57,680 nt of DNA from an uncultured Verrucomicrobiota bacterium (lineage in GTDB: Bacteria > Verrucomicrobiota > Verrucomicrobiia > Verrucomicrobiales > Verrucomicrobiaceae): NCBI GenBank assembly GCA_903838675.1, contig CAILZI010000070.1, positions 1 to 57,680 on the forward strand, in the 5' to 3' direction. Below, in pieces: positions 42,439 to 51,365 of the stretch (position 1 is the first letter of the stretch; each line of letters opens with the position of its first letter). The position numbers and the translations under genes are program-made. The notes beneath the pieces were generated by a model, which was not told the DNA's origin, ran no database searches, and worked only from the letters and a program-made list of their open reading frames with translations.

Positions 42439-44406
42439 ATGCAATCCCTCTGGAACGACCAAGAAGCCGCCACTTTCGGCACCGATCTGCTCGGACAACG
42501 CGTCTACACCTCCCGTCTGCTCGGCCGGAATCCCGCCCTCGTCTTGCACGGCGGCGGAAATACCTCAGTAAAGGTCACGGAGCAGGACTTCTTCGGTGAT
42601 CCGGTCAATCTCTGCTACGTCAAAGGCAGCGGCTGGGATTTGGCTACCATCGAGCGCGCCGGTTTCTCCCCTGTGCGCATGGAGGCGCTGATCAAGATGT
42701 CCAAACTCGCCACCATGAGCGATGAGGACATGGTGCTGCAGCAGCGTGCTGCCATGACCAATCCCAATGCGCCCGCCGCCAGCATCGAGGCGATCCTGCA
42801 CGCCATCCTGCCCTTCAAGTTTGTCGATCACAGCCACGCCAACGCCATTTCCGCCCTCACCTGCAATGCCGACGGCGAAGCCCGCGTGAAGGAGATCTAC
42901 GGCAAGCGCGTCATCATCGTCCCCTACGTGATGCCGGGCTTCATTCTGGCCAAAACCATCGCCGACCTCATCGCAGGCCGCGATCTGCGCCAGGAAGGCA
43001 TCCAGGGCATGGTGCTGCTCAAGCACGGCCTCTTCACCTTCGACGACGATGCACGCAAGAGCTACGAACTGCACATCGAGATGGTGACCATGGCGGAAGA
43101 CTACCTCGCCAAAAAGGGTGCCAAAGCGGCCACGGCTGCTGCCACCGAAGACCTTATGGCCCTGGCGAAACTCCGCCAGGCCGTCTCCAAACGCCGCGGC
43201 TTCCCACAAATCGCCCGCCTCAACACTTCGCCTGAAGCCGTTGGCTACGCCAACCTCGCCAGCGTGGCTGCTTTCGGCACCCGCGGCCCCCTCACTCCCG
43301 ACCACAGCATCCGCACCAAGCGTGCCCCAGCCTTCATCGGCCCAGACCTCGACGCCAGCGTTCAGCAGTACGCAGACGACTATGCAGCTTACTTCAATCG
43401 TCACACCAATGGCCAGACCATGCTCGATCCGGCCCCACGCTTCGCCATCTGGCCGAACAACGGCGTCGTCAGCTTTGGTGACACCCTGAAGGACGCCAAG
43501 ATCGTTGCCGACATCGCTGAATCCACGGCTGCCACCGTTCAGCTCGGCGAATCCGTCGGTGGCTGGGAGCCACTGCCAGAAAAGGACATCTTTGAAATCG
43601 AATACTGGGATCTGGAGCAGGCCAAACTGCGCAAAGGCCCTGCTCGCAAGGTGCATCAGGGCAAAGTTGCCCTCGTCACCGGTTGTGCCGCAGGCATTGG
43701 CTTTGCCATCGCTGAATCGCTCGCCGAGCAGGGCGCACAGGTTGTCGGACTCGACATCGACAAGGACATCCCCGACATCATGAAGAAGATAGGCGGCATC
43801 GGCATCGTGGTGAATCTGACCGAAGACAAGCCGGTGCAGGACGCCATTGATTTCACTGTGCGCGAGTTCGGCGGCATCGACATCGTCGTCAGCAACGCGG
43901 GCATCTTCCCCAAGAACGATCATCTCGACGCCATGGCGCAGACAGATTGGGACCGCACCATCATGATCAACCTCACCAGCCATCAAAAGCTGATGAACAA
44001 GGTCATCCCGTTCGTGAAACAGGGCATCGATGCCAGCATCATCTTCGTCGGCAGCCGTAATTTCAAAGCCCCCGGCCCAGGAGCCAGCGCTTATTCCTGT
44101 TCCAAGGCTGCTCTCACGCAGCTCTGCCGTGTCGCCGCCCTCGAACTCGCGCCCAACAAAATCCGCGTCAACATCGTCCACCCCGACGCCGTCTTCGACA
44201 CCAAGCTCTGGACCCCCGAAGCCCTGCAAAAGAGCGCCACGCGCTACGGCATGACCGTCGAGGAGTACAAGACCAAGAACCTCATGAAGGTGGAGATCAA
44301 ATCCAAGGACATCGGCAACATGGTCAGCGCCATGGCCTCGCCCTTGTTCGCCAAAGTCACCGGCGCGCAGATCCCCGTGGACGGCGGGAATGACCGGGTG
44401 ATTTAA
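42439..44406 (+). CDS. Bifunctional class II aldolase / short-chain dehydrogenase (RhaD-type fusion)
   Basis: A 655-residue fusion. Residues about 1-230 are a class II aldolase domain with HGGGNTSVK (phosphate loop), FVDHSHANAI (metal His pair) and LLKHGLFTF. Residues about 400-655 are a Rossmann short-chain dehydrogenase with TGCAAGIGFAIAESLA, VSNAGIFP and the catalytic Tyr/Lys in AYSCSKAAL. This layout matches rhamnulose-1-phosphate aldolase fused to an alcohol or lactaldehyde dehydrogenase, a fusion known in many bacteria for deoxy-sugar breakdown. The neighbouring genes give no sugar clue. It overlaps nothing and is followed 19 nt later by the DUF2721 gene. Confidence 0.9.
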   Translation: MQSLWNDQEAATFGTDLLGQRVYTSRLLGRNPALVLHGGGNTSVKVTEQDFFGDPVNLCYVKGSGWDLATIERAGFSPVRMEALIKMSKLATMSDEDMVLQQRAAMTNPNAPAASIEAILHAILPFKFVDHSHANAISALTCNADGEARVKEIYGKRVIIVPYVMPGFILAKTIADLIAGRDLRQEGIQGMVLLKHGLFTFDDDARKSYELHIEMVTMAEDYLAKKGAKAATAAATEDLMALAKLRQAVSKRRGFPQIARLNTSPEAVGYANLASVAAFGTRGPLTPDHSIRTKRAPAFIGPDLDASVQQYADDYAAYFNRHTNGQTMLDPAPRFAIWPNNGVVSFGDTLKDAKIVADIAESTAATVQLGESVGGWEPLPEKDIFEIEYWDLEQAKLRKGPARKVHQGKVALVTGCAAGIGFAIAESLAEQGAQVVGLDIDKDIPDIMKKIGGIGIVVNLTEDKPVQDAIDFTVREFGGIDIVVSNAGIFPKNDHLDAMAQTDWDRTIMINLTSHQKLMNKVIPFVKQGIDASIIFVGSRNFKAPGPGASAYSCSKAALTQLCRVAALELAPNKIRVNIVHPDAVFDTKLWTPEALQKSATRYGMTVEEYKTKNLMKVEIKSKDIGNMVSAMASPLFAKVTGAQIPVDGGNDRVI

Positions 44407-44425
44407 TCTTGGAAGGGGGCGAGCC

Positions 44426-44833
44426 ATGACACTGCCAGAACTCCCCCTCTCCACCCCCTCCCTGCTCTTCCCAGCGATCTCGCTGCTGATGCTGGCCTAC
44501 ACCAATCGCTTCCTAGGACTGGCCGCAGTGGTTCGCGGGCTGCATGCCAGCTGGCAGACCACCCAGGAGCCGATGTTGCTGGCACAAATTGGCAGCCTGC
44601 GGAAGCGCATCCAGATCATCATGCACATGCAGACCCTGGGCGTGCTGAGCCTGATGTTCTGTGTGGCAAGCATGACACTGCTGTTCTTTGGCCAGCAGAC
44701 AGGCGGCCAGATCGCGTTCGGCATCAGCCTGATCCTGATGCTCGCATCATTGGGACTGTCCCTGGTGGAAATCCAGAGGTCAGGTGCCGCTCTGGACCTG
44801 CAACTACGAGACGTTAAGTGCCGGGATCAGTGA
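44426..44833 (+). CDS. DUF2721 membrane protein
   Basis: A 135-residue integral membrane protein with three hydrophobic segments. The family signature TPSLLFPAISLLMLAYTNRFLGLAA opens it, followed by the central HMQTLGVLSLMFCVASM and ILMLASLGLSLVEIQRS. The function of the family is unknown. It lies just after the aldolase-dehydrogenase gene on the same strand and ends 12 nt before the stop of the convergent ATPase gene. Confidence 0.8.
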   Translation: MTLPELPLSTPSLLFPAISLLMLAYTNRFLGLAAVVRGLHASWQTTQEPMLLAQIGSLRKRIQIIMHMQTLGVLSLMFCVASMTLLFFGQQTGGQIAFGISLILMLASLGLSLVEIQRSGAALDLQLRDVKCRDQ

Positions 44834-44845
44834 GCAGGTATTAAA

Positions 44846-47014
44846 TCAACTTGCCGTGCTTGGATCTTTGATGATGCGGCGTAGCAGCGGAAAGAGGGCA
44901 TCCTCGCACTCTTTGCGTTTGAAGCGCAACTGGCGTTTCACCAGCGGATTGCCAAACATGCGGTGGCTGTCCGCCACACGTCCTTCGAGAATATCCAGCC
45001 ACGTCGCGTTCGCGGCATCCAGCGCAGCCGCGAGGCTTTGATCCAAAACCGGCATTCGCAATACCAGATCCTGCGGTCGGACGATTTCATCCAGCAGTTC
45101 AGACGAAACCGGACCATCTTTCAGACTGACGATGACAATGGATGGGGCTTCACCAAAGATGGATGTGCGCCACTGCTTGATGGCAGGCCACGTGGCCGCC
45201 TTGGCCGTGACTGGATGGATCGGCAGCCAGTGCAGTCCGTCATCCTCACGCAGACTCTGAATGATTTCAGGATTCAGATCACGGCCCAAAATGTCCTGGC
45301 AGCTCGCCGGCAGGTCTGCGAGAACCAGCTTCCCCTCCATCGCTGTTTCCACGATGCGGCGCATGGAATCAACACTGTCAATGGGCATGGATTCGATCCG
45401 CTTCGGCGAGATCTTTTGGAAGTCACGGTTTCCCAGTGCATCGCAGTCGAACATGGCCACGTCATCACGCGTTTCAAAGTTGGCAAGTTCGTAGATAAGG
45501 CGGGCAATGGTGCTCTTGCCGGTGCCTCCGCTGCCAGCGGTGATAAGGATCATCTTCATAGGGTGTTGCGGTAGCTTATCGAGCGATTGGTTAAAAGCAA
45601 AAACGGAAGGTGATTTCGTACTTTCTTCCACCTGAGGAGTTTGTGCTGCTGTTTCCCGAGATGGCAGAGACAACACCGGTGCACGCGGTGAAGCTTGAAT
45701 GGCAGGTTCGGCATGGGGTGCCTTTGGGCCAATGTTCCGGCCCACGCGTTGAAAAGCAGTCCCCAGATAACAAAAAAATTGTCCCGGCAGCTCCCTGCTG
45801 CCAATAGATTCCATATTATAGCCGGATAAACTGAACGTACCATCCTGCAAGGTTTGCCATAGCCGGCTTAGTTGTTCATCAATGTCACCACGCAGGTCCG
45901 AGAAGGGTTTGCCGGGCTCCACGGCTTCCCTTATGACCACCGGAGACCGCCCCAGGGACAAACACTCAGCAGCAGACTCCAAAGCGACCGTGAATTCCGC
46001 CAGACTGTCGAGGCGAATGTCCAGCATCTTGGAATCATTCGCACTTTCCCTCAATCCAGGGAGGCGCAGCAGAATATGCTCAGGATCCAGCGCCAGCCCC
46101 AGGACCGGCACGGCCGCCGCCTGCTCGCGCAGGCGATTGTGCAGCATCAGCACTTCGATCTCCGTCAGCCGATGACGATGAGCAAGCAGTCGTGAAAGGC
46201 GCACGGAGATGACAGGCATCCGCGACCCTTCAGTACGGCCATAAACATGCGGGGTCGTCCGCTGGAATGGCAGCAACGGATGCCAACGCTCATTGGCAAA
46301 AAGCTGCGACATCATGTTTGATCCACGCAAACCGCGCGTCACGGCAGCAGTCGCCATCAGCATCAGACCTTTGATCTGCCCCAGGGTTAACAGGGTGCTT
46401 CCTGCCGCCTGCCACTCTCGCAGGTGAGTCAGCAATGAAGACGGAACTTTGGCTGCCACGGAGGCGCTGATAGGCTCGGTCGGATGGCCTTTGATCAGCA
46501 TGGCGCAGACCTGCATCACTCTGGAAGCAATCTCCGCGCCCCCCAGCGGCCGCGTCTCAAAGCGGTCCACAAACAGCTGTAAAAAATCTTGCTGCCACAA
46601 GCCCACCCGGCAGTTCAAGGGATCAACGAAAGAAACAGCCTCAGGCAGGAATGACTCCAATGCTTCAAGTTCCACCGCCAGCCGCCATACCAATACACAG
46701 GCGATCCCTATCGGTAAAGGTCCCACCCGGCTGCAATACTGCCGCACCACTTCTCCAGGAGCTGTCCCAAGCATGACATTCGTCTGCGTTCCCTCATTGA
46801 GGATGTCCAGCACACGGGGAAGCGAAGGAAAATACGCCCCCAGCATGGAGGAGAGCCAGACCGTTTCAGCCCGCATGAATGACTGCCGGACAAGCCACGG
46901 ACCACCCGCCGGGCTGAATTCTTCATACCCAAGTTGAGCACTTGGGGATGAAGAAGATTGCGATTTGATCGGAAGAGCAGTTTTCACGATCAAGGATCGT
47001 AGCTGAGACATCAC
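44846..47014 (-). CDS. Pseudokinase-like domain fused to MinD/ParA-type ATPase
   Basis: A 722-residue protein. The first 160 residues read like a degenerate protein-kinase C-lobe: after VDILNEG-like helices, SRVGPLPIGIACVLVWRLAVELEALESFL precedes VDPLNCRVGLWQQDFLQLFV, similar to the catalytic loop and DFG region but without HRD or DFG. A helical middle (170-430) is followed by a disordered linker (about 430-480). The end is a SIMIBI NTPase with ILITAGSGGTGKST (489-502, Walker A) and VAMFDCDALGNRDF. No kinase activity is expected from the first part. It could be a regulator of cell-envelope or division processes. The kinase reading is only motif-level and moderate. Confidence 0.55.
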   Translation of the reverse strand: MMSQLRSLIVKTALPIKSQSSSSPSAQLGYEEFSPAGGPWLVRQSFMRAETVWLSSMLGAYFPSLPRVLDILNEGTQTNVMLGTAPGEVVRQYCSRVGPLPIGIACVLVWRLAVELEALESFLPEAVSFVDPLNCRVGLWQQDFLQLFVDRFETRPLGGAEIASRVMQVCAMLIKGHPTEPISASVAAKVPSSLLTHLREWQAAGSTLLTLGQIKGLMLMATAAVTRGLRGSNMMSQLFANERWHPLLPFQRTTPHVYGRTEGSRMPVISVRLSRLLAHRHRLTEIEVLMLHNRLREQAAAVPVLGLALDPEHILLRLPGLRESANDSKMLDIRLDSLAEFTVALESAAECLSLGRSPVVIREAVEPGKPFSDLRGDIDEQLSRLWQTLQDGTFSLSGYNMESIGSRELPGQFFCYLGTAFQRVGRNIGPKAPHAEPAIQASPRAPVLSLPSRETAAQTPQVEESTKSPSVFAFNQSLDKLPQHPMKMILITAGSGGTGKSTIARLIYELANFETRDDVAMFDCDALGNRDFQKISPKRIESMPIDSVDSMRRIVETAMEGKLVLADLPASCQDILGRDLNPEIIQSLREDDGLHWLPIHPVTAKAATWPAIKQWRTSIFGEAPSIVIVSLKDGPVSSELLDEIVRPQDLVLRMPVLDQSLAAALDAANATWLDILEGRVADSHRMFGNPLVKRQLRFKRKECEDALFPLLRRIIKDPSTAS

Positions 47015-47219
47015 TGAAGGGCGAAGATGGTTTTATGAAATCCAAAGCAGACGTTGTTCCATTACACGAATAAGATTAAACGGAAGAAGAGAGTTCTGTA
47101 ACAAATTATGCGGGAAAATCTTGAAAACCCAAACTTTGCCCGGTTTTTCAACCTTTATCTACTTTGTGGAGTCGGAATCCAGACTTTTGACAATCCGACA
47201 CTGACATTCTGTCTGCAAC

Positions 47220-47831
47220 TCACAGCCTCAGCTCAGAAATGCGGTGCATGACTTCATCCGCCAAGGCCTGATACAGCTCTTTACCAGTTTCAGAGTAGCT
47301 TTTAAAATCAGGCTGCCAGAGGTCGCCCACGACAAGAGTAATTTTTGCTGGACGCAAAGTCTTGGCGCCCCGCGGAAGAGCCTCGTAGCTGCCGAAGAGA
47401 CGAACAGGCAGCACCGGAGCTCTGCCTTTGGCGATGAAGAGACCCACACCAGCTTCAGCAGATTGCGGCACACCGTCGTAACTGCGGGTGCCTTCGGGAA
47501 ACATGATCAGCTTGTTGCCATCTCGCAGCAACCGAATGGTCGCCTTCAGCGATGCTGCATCCGGTTTATCACGATCGACGGCCAGCACCTGCCAGCTGCG
47601 CAGAATCTTTGCAGCAAGAGGATTAGCGAAGAGCGTCTTGCGGGCAAAGGAGTAAACCTTTTCATCAAATGCGATTCCCACGAGCGGAGGATCGAGAAAA
47701 CTGACATGGTTGCAGGCAATGATGGCACCACCAGCGAACTGGAGTTTCTCCACACCCACCACCCGGTAATCAAACAATCCAAGCGCGAATTCGCGAAAGA
47801 AGTGATGACTGATCCAGTAGGAGAGATTCAT
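47220..47831 (-). CDS. plsC: 1-acyl-sn-glycerol-3-phosphate acyltransferase
   Basis: A 203-residue membrane-associated acyltransferase. NHVSFLDPPLVG gives the HX4D motif (His41 region) and FPEGTRSYDG the glycerol-phosphate motif. It converts lysophosphatidic acid to phosphatidic acid. The gene is 12 nt after cmk on the same strand, the order found in many bacterial tyrA-aroA-cmk-plsC clusters. Downstream rpsA, frequent in such clusters, is not here. Confidence 0.9.
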   Translation of the reverse strand: MNLSYWISHHFFREFALGLFDYRVVGVEKLQFAGGAIIACNHVSFLDPPLVGIAFDEKVYSFARKTLFANPLAAKILRSWQVLAVDRDKPDAASLKATIRLLRDGNKLIMFPEGTRSYDGVPQSAEAGVGLFIAKGRAPVLPVRLFGSYEALPRGAKTLRPAKITLVVGDLWQPDFKSYSETGKELYQALADEVMHRISELRL

Positions 47832-47843
47832 TTCCGTTCGCGG

Positions 47844-48485
47844 TTAAGTCAGCTGGAGGGCCGCGATCACCTGATCAACGGCTTGCTCGAGAGTGATGTG
47901 GGAATTGTCGATCACAATGGCACCTGCAGGAATGACAAGCGGACTGTTTTTGCGTTGTTTGTCAATGCGATCCCTTTCGGCAATCTGATCCGATAGCCCT
48001 TGGGCTCCTCGGCGGCTGGCGCGCACTTGCTCGCTGGCATCAATATAAATCTTGTACGGGCTGTCGGGAAAAACCACCGATCCAATGTCGCGCCCTTCCA
48101 TGACCAGCGGGCCGATTTCGGCAAGCGCACGCTGATCCGCCACGAGCCGGTCGCGAACTTCGTCGACACTCGCAATGAATGACACCGCACGGTTCACGGG
48201 ATCGCTGTTGAGTTCGGCATCCGTGGGCGTTCGTCCGGAAATACACACCTGTGTTTTCCCCTCAACGACAGGCGATTCGATGGCAATACCAGCCGCAGCG
48301 GCACGAACAGCTTCGGCATCTTTCGGATCCACTCCGGCCTCCAGCACAGCCCAGGTCATGGCGCGGTACATGTTGCCAGTGTTGACGTAAGTGCGTCCCA
48401 AGCGCTGCGCGACTAGACGCGCGATGCTGCTTTTGCCTGAGGCCGCAGGACCATCAATCGTGATCACGGAATGTGCCACGCTCAT
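47844..48485 (-). CDS. cmk: Cytidylate kinase
   Basis: A 213-residue (d)CMP kinase. It has the P-loop IDGPAASGKSSIARLVAQRLG (about residues 10-30), TGNMYRAMTW for CMP binding, RDIGSVVFPDSP and a lid with RRGAQGLSD. It phosphorylates CMP and dCMP. The start overlaps the aroA stop by four bases (ATGA on the minus strand), and plsC follows. Confidence 0.95.
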   Translation of the reverse strand: MSVAHSVITIDGPAASGKSSIARLVAQRLGRTYVNTGNMYRAMTWAVLEAGVDPKDAEAVRAAAAGIAIESPVVEGKTQVCISGRTPTDAELNSDPVNRAVSFIASVDEVRDRLVADQRALAEIGPLVMEGRDIGSVVFPDSPYKIYIDASEQVRASRRGAQGLSDQIAERDRIDKQRKNSPLVIPAGAIVIDNSHITLEQAVDQVIAALQLT

Positions 48486-49864
48486 GACTTGGCACGATTC
48501 ATTTTATCCACAAGCGGCTGCGGGACCGTGGACATGACGGGAATCGGACGCGCCCCGCTGTCCCCATTCAGAAAGAGATCCAGATGCCGCTCAAAGCCGG
48601 GATAAGAGGTGGAGATGCACTCGGTGCCCTCAAGCGTGGTGGTGCCTTCGGCAAACATGCCTGCAACGAGAAAGGCCATCGCAATGCGATGATCACCATA
48701 GCAAGGAAGAGTAGCTCCCTGCAATTTGGCCCCGCCCTCGATCTCCATGCCATCTGGATGCTCCGTCACGGTGACTCCCATCAGGCGCAGGTTGGAGGCG
48801 ACGGCGGCGATCCGGTCAGTCTCCTTCACGCGCAGTTCGGAGGCGTCTCGGATCAGCGTCTTGCCACGCGCCAGCGCAGCCGCAACCGCAAGAATGGGCA
48901 GTTCGTCGATGACATTGGGTATTTCCGCACCACCAATGACAGTGGCATTCAAATCGCCACCTCGGACGGTGATGTTGCCACGCGGTTCACCTTCGGAGTG
49001 CGTTTCGGAATGAGTAACCTGGGCACCCATGCGCAGCAGCACGGTGATGATCCCCGTACGAGTCGGATTGAGGCCGACATTGGTGATCGTAATCTGCGCT
49101 CCAGGCGAGGCTGCGGCGGCAACCATCCAGAATGCGGCGCTGGATATGTCCCCTGGCACCATAATGTCATTGGCCCGAGGCTCCTGGCCCCCATAGACAC
49201 TGACACAGTCGTCCTCACGCAGCCATTTGATGCCGAAGTGCGTGAAGAGCCGCTCGGTGTGGTTGCGAGTGGCCACCGGCTCCACCACCGTCGTCTTGCC
49301 CGAAGCATAGAGTCCGGCCAAAAGGATGGCACTTTTCACCTGGGCGCTGGCGACGGGCAGCTTGTAGTAGATGGATTTCAAGGGAGCGCCCTTGATCGTA
49401 AGCGGAGCACAAATTTTCTCCCCCTGTCCGGTGATCATCGCCCCCATTTGCCCGAGAGGATCAGCAACTCGTTTCATCGGGCGCTTCGAGAGCGAAGCAT
49501 CTCCAAACAGTTCGGTTTTGAAGTCCTGCCCGGCAAGGATGCCTGACAGCAGGCGGATCGTGGTGCCGGAATTACCACAATCAACGGGCTTGTCCGGCGC
49601 TTTCAGTTTCATGCCGTTGCCGGTAATGGCCAGTTTGACGAGGCCCACGCCTTCCACTTCCTCCAGAGGCTCCATCGTGGCGCCGAGGGCCTGCATCGCA
49701 TGTACGGTGCAGAGACAATCCTCACTCGGCAGGAAGCCATCAATGATGGTGGTGCCCTTCGCGAGTCCGGCAAACATCGCAGAACGGTGGGAGATGCTTT
49801 TGTCACCGGGGACGGTGATTTCGGCAGGAATGCTTTTGAGTTTCTTCGACTTGAGGCTGGCCAT
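48482..49864 (-). CDS. aroA: 3-phosphoshikimate 1-carboxyvinyltransferase (EPSP synthase)
   Basis: A 460-residue EPSP synthase of the shikimate pathway. It has PGDKSISHRSAMFAGLAKGTT (phosphate site), NSGTTIRLLSGILAG, SLSKRPMKRVADPLGQMGA, the ETDRIAAVASNLRLMG stretch and DHRIAMAFLVAGM. Length is slightly above the family norm because of a short C-terminal extension. It follows tyrA after five bases and overlaps cmk, so aromatic amino acid and nucleotide genes are in one operon. Confidence 0.96.
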   Translation of the reverse strand: MASLKSKKLKSIPAEITVPGDKSISHRSAMFAGLAKGTTIIDGFLPSEDCLCTVHAMQALGATMEPLEEVEGVGLVKLAITGNGMKLKAPDKPVDCGNSGTTIRLLSGILAGQDFKTELFGDASLSKRPMKRVADPLGQMGAMITGQGEKICAPLTIKGAPLKSIYYKLPVASAQVKSAILLAGLYASGKTTVVEPVATRNHTERLFTHFGIKWLREDDCVSVYGGQEPRANDIMVPGDISSAAFWMVAAAASPGAQITITNVGLNPTRTGIITVLLRMGAQVTHSETHSEGEPRGNITVRGGDLNATVIGGAEIPNVIDELPILAVAAALARGKTLIRDASELRVKETDRIAAVASNLRLMGVTVTEHPDGMEIEGGAKLQGATLPCYGDHRIAMAFLVAGMFAEGTTTLEGTECISTSYPGFERHLDLFLNGDSGARPIPVMSTVPQPLVDKMNRAKS

Positions 49865-49869
49865 GATCT

Positions 49870-50733
49870 TCAGACCGCCGGAAGGAGGTCGCGCAGGGCT
49901 TTGGCCTGGGCGAGAAAACGGCGGAGGGTTCCTTCGTCCATGCTCTGGAGCATTTCAAGAAGCTCTCGCATCACAGATGAGGCATCTTGCAGGGCGGCCA
50001 TCACTTCCGTGCGGTTTTGCATGAGAATGCCCGCCCACATTTCGGGATCACCTCCGGCGACACGCGTAGTGTCACGAAAACCTCCTGCGGAGCTGTCCAG
50101 CACCCGGGTGTCCTTGCTCAGGGCCGCCAAAGTCGTCAGCACCGCCATGGTGTGCGGCAGGTGCGAAATGCGCGCCACACAGTGATCATGCTGCTGCGGC
50201 GTCATTTCCTGGATGCGACAGCCGAGCTTGACCCAAAAAGTACGCAATCTGCCAAGATGTTCCGGCTTTGTGTGCGCGGTTGGCGTCAGAATGCAGGCAG
50301 CCTGGTGAAACAGATCCCCCCGCGCGTTAATCAAACCAGTACGTTGCGAGCCAGCCATCGGATGGCTTCCGAGAAAGGCTGCCTTGGTGGGCATGAAAAT
50401 GGCCTCCAGTTCACCGACCACTCCGCCTTTGACGCTGCCGACATCGGTCACGATCAAGTCATCCGACAATTCGCAGCCGGCGATCTGCCTCGCGATGCCC
50501 GGCATGTGCTGGATCGGCATGCACAGCACGGCGAGAGAAGCGCCCTGTACCACCACAGAAAGGTCAGTGCTGGCAATGACCCCAGGAAGCACTTGTTTGA
50601 CCTCATCCACCGCCTCGTCACGTCTGGCCCAAACACGCACCTCCAGGCCGGGCATGCGCTGCTGGATCGTCTTGGCCAGTGATCCGCCAAGCAGGCCGGG
50701 ACTGAATATGGCAATGGAACGTTCGACGGACAC
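49870..50733 (-). CDS. tyrA: Prephenate dehydrogenase
   Basis: A 287-residue NAD-dependent dehydrogenase of tyrosine synthesis. FSPGLLGGSLAKTIQQ is the dinucleotide-binding loop, and VLCMPIQHMPG, VTDVGSVKGGV and GSHPMAGSQRTGL are family motifs, with His in ARISHLPHTM near the active site. It oxidises prephenate or arogenate. It appears to head the tyrA-aroA-cmk-plsC operon; the region before it to 50848 has no other gene. Confidence 0.92.
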   Translation of the reverse strand: MSVERSIAIFSPGLLGGSLAKTIQQRMPGLEVRVWARRDEAVDEVKQVLPGVIASTDLSVVVQGASLAVLCMPIQHMPGIARQIAGCELSDDLIVTDVGSVKGGVVGELEAIFMPTKAAFLGSHPMAGSQRTGLINARGDLFHQAACILTPTAHTKPEHLGRLRTFWVKLGCRIQEMTPQQHDHCVARISHLPHTMAVLTTLAALSKDTRVLDSSAGGFRDTTRVAGGDPEMWAGILMQNRTEVMAALQDASSVMRELLEMLQSMDEGTLRRFLAQAKALRDLLPAV

Positions 50734-50848
50734 GAAATGGTTGGAAACTGGACAAATCCGAAAGGCCGTAAACTCGGATCAGATAAACCCTGGCCGACGG
50801 ACACTAAATTCGAGCCGGCAGCAGGGCAGGTCGCGGCCGCACAGAAAA

Positions 50849-51337
50849 TTAAGGCACACGGAATATTTTGCCAGTGTAGGGGCAGCGTGCCTTTTGACCA
50901 GACTGGAAGTCACGCACATCAATGGCCTGGCCGTTCGGATCAAACGGGCTGCTCACAAAACCCGGTTTGCCTTTGATACGGGTGGCGTATGGAATCTCGG
51001 CAGGAGGGGCGGCGGCGGGAGGCGGTGTGCTGCCAGGAGGAGTCACTGACACCGGCGGCGGCACCGCTGGATTTTCCGTCGTTGTTGGAGGAGTGACATT
51101 GTCGCCAGTCACAGGAGCGTTTGGATTGGGGGGCTGGACAGCAGCTGCATTGGCATTGGGATCAGCCAGATTGACCCCGTCAAAATACTGCGTCTGCTCC
51201 TGGGGTACTCCATAGCGAGGGGGGACATCCAACGAACGTCCACGCCCACCACCGGGAGTCGGCGGATTGGGGCCGGAGCATGAGGTAAAGCCGACGGCGG
51301 TCACGATCAGCACGAATGCCTGCAGGAGTCGTTTCAT
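50849..51337 (-). CDS. Proline-rich lipoprotein of unknown function
   Basis: A 162-residue lipoprotein. The signal peptide MKRLLQAFVLIVTAVGFTSC ends in the lipobox FTSC (Cys20). Then comes a Pro/Gly/Asn-rich disordered segment and a small C-terminal domain that includes FVSSPFDPNGQAIDVRDFQSG and CPYTGKIFRVP. The CPYTGKIF end is distinctive and might bind metal or RNA. It lies 28 nt after dnaN on the same strand. Function unknown. Confidence 0.72.
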   Translation of the reverse strand: MKRLLQAFVLIVTAVGFTSCSGPNPPTPGGGRGRSLDVPPRYGVPQEQTQYFDGVNLADPNANAAAVQPPNPNAPVTGDNVTPPTTTENPAVPPPVSVTPPGSTPPPAAAPPAEIPYATRIKGKPGFVSSPFDPNGQAIDVRDFQSGQKARCPYTGKIFRVP

Positions 51338-51365
51338 GGCGTGTTTGATTGAAAGAAAGAGGGGA

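Noticed and set aside
42565..44454. A 629-residue open frame on the minus strand opposite the aldolase/dehydrogenase gene.
   Set aside because: The plus-strand protein has clear aldolase and Rossmann motifs; the antisense frame is His/Asp/Gly-rich noise with no motif.
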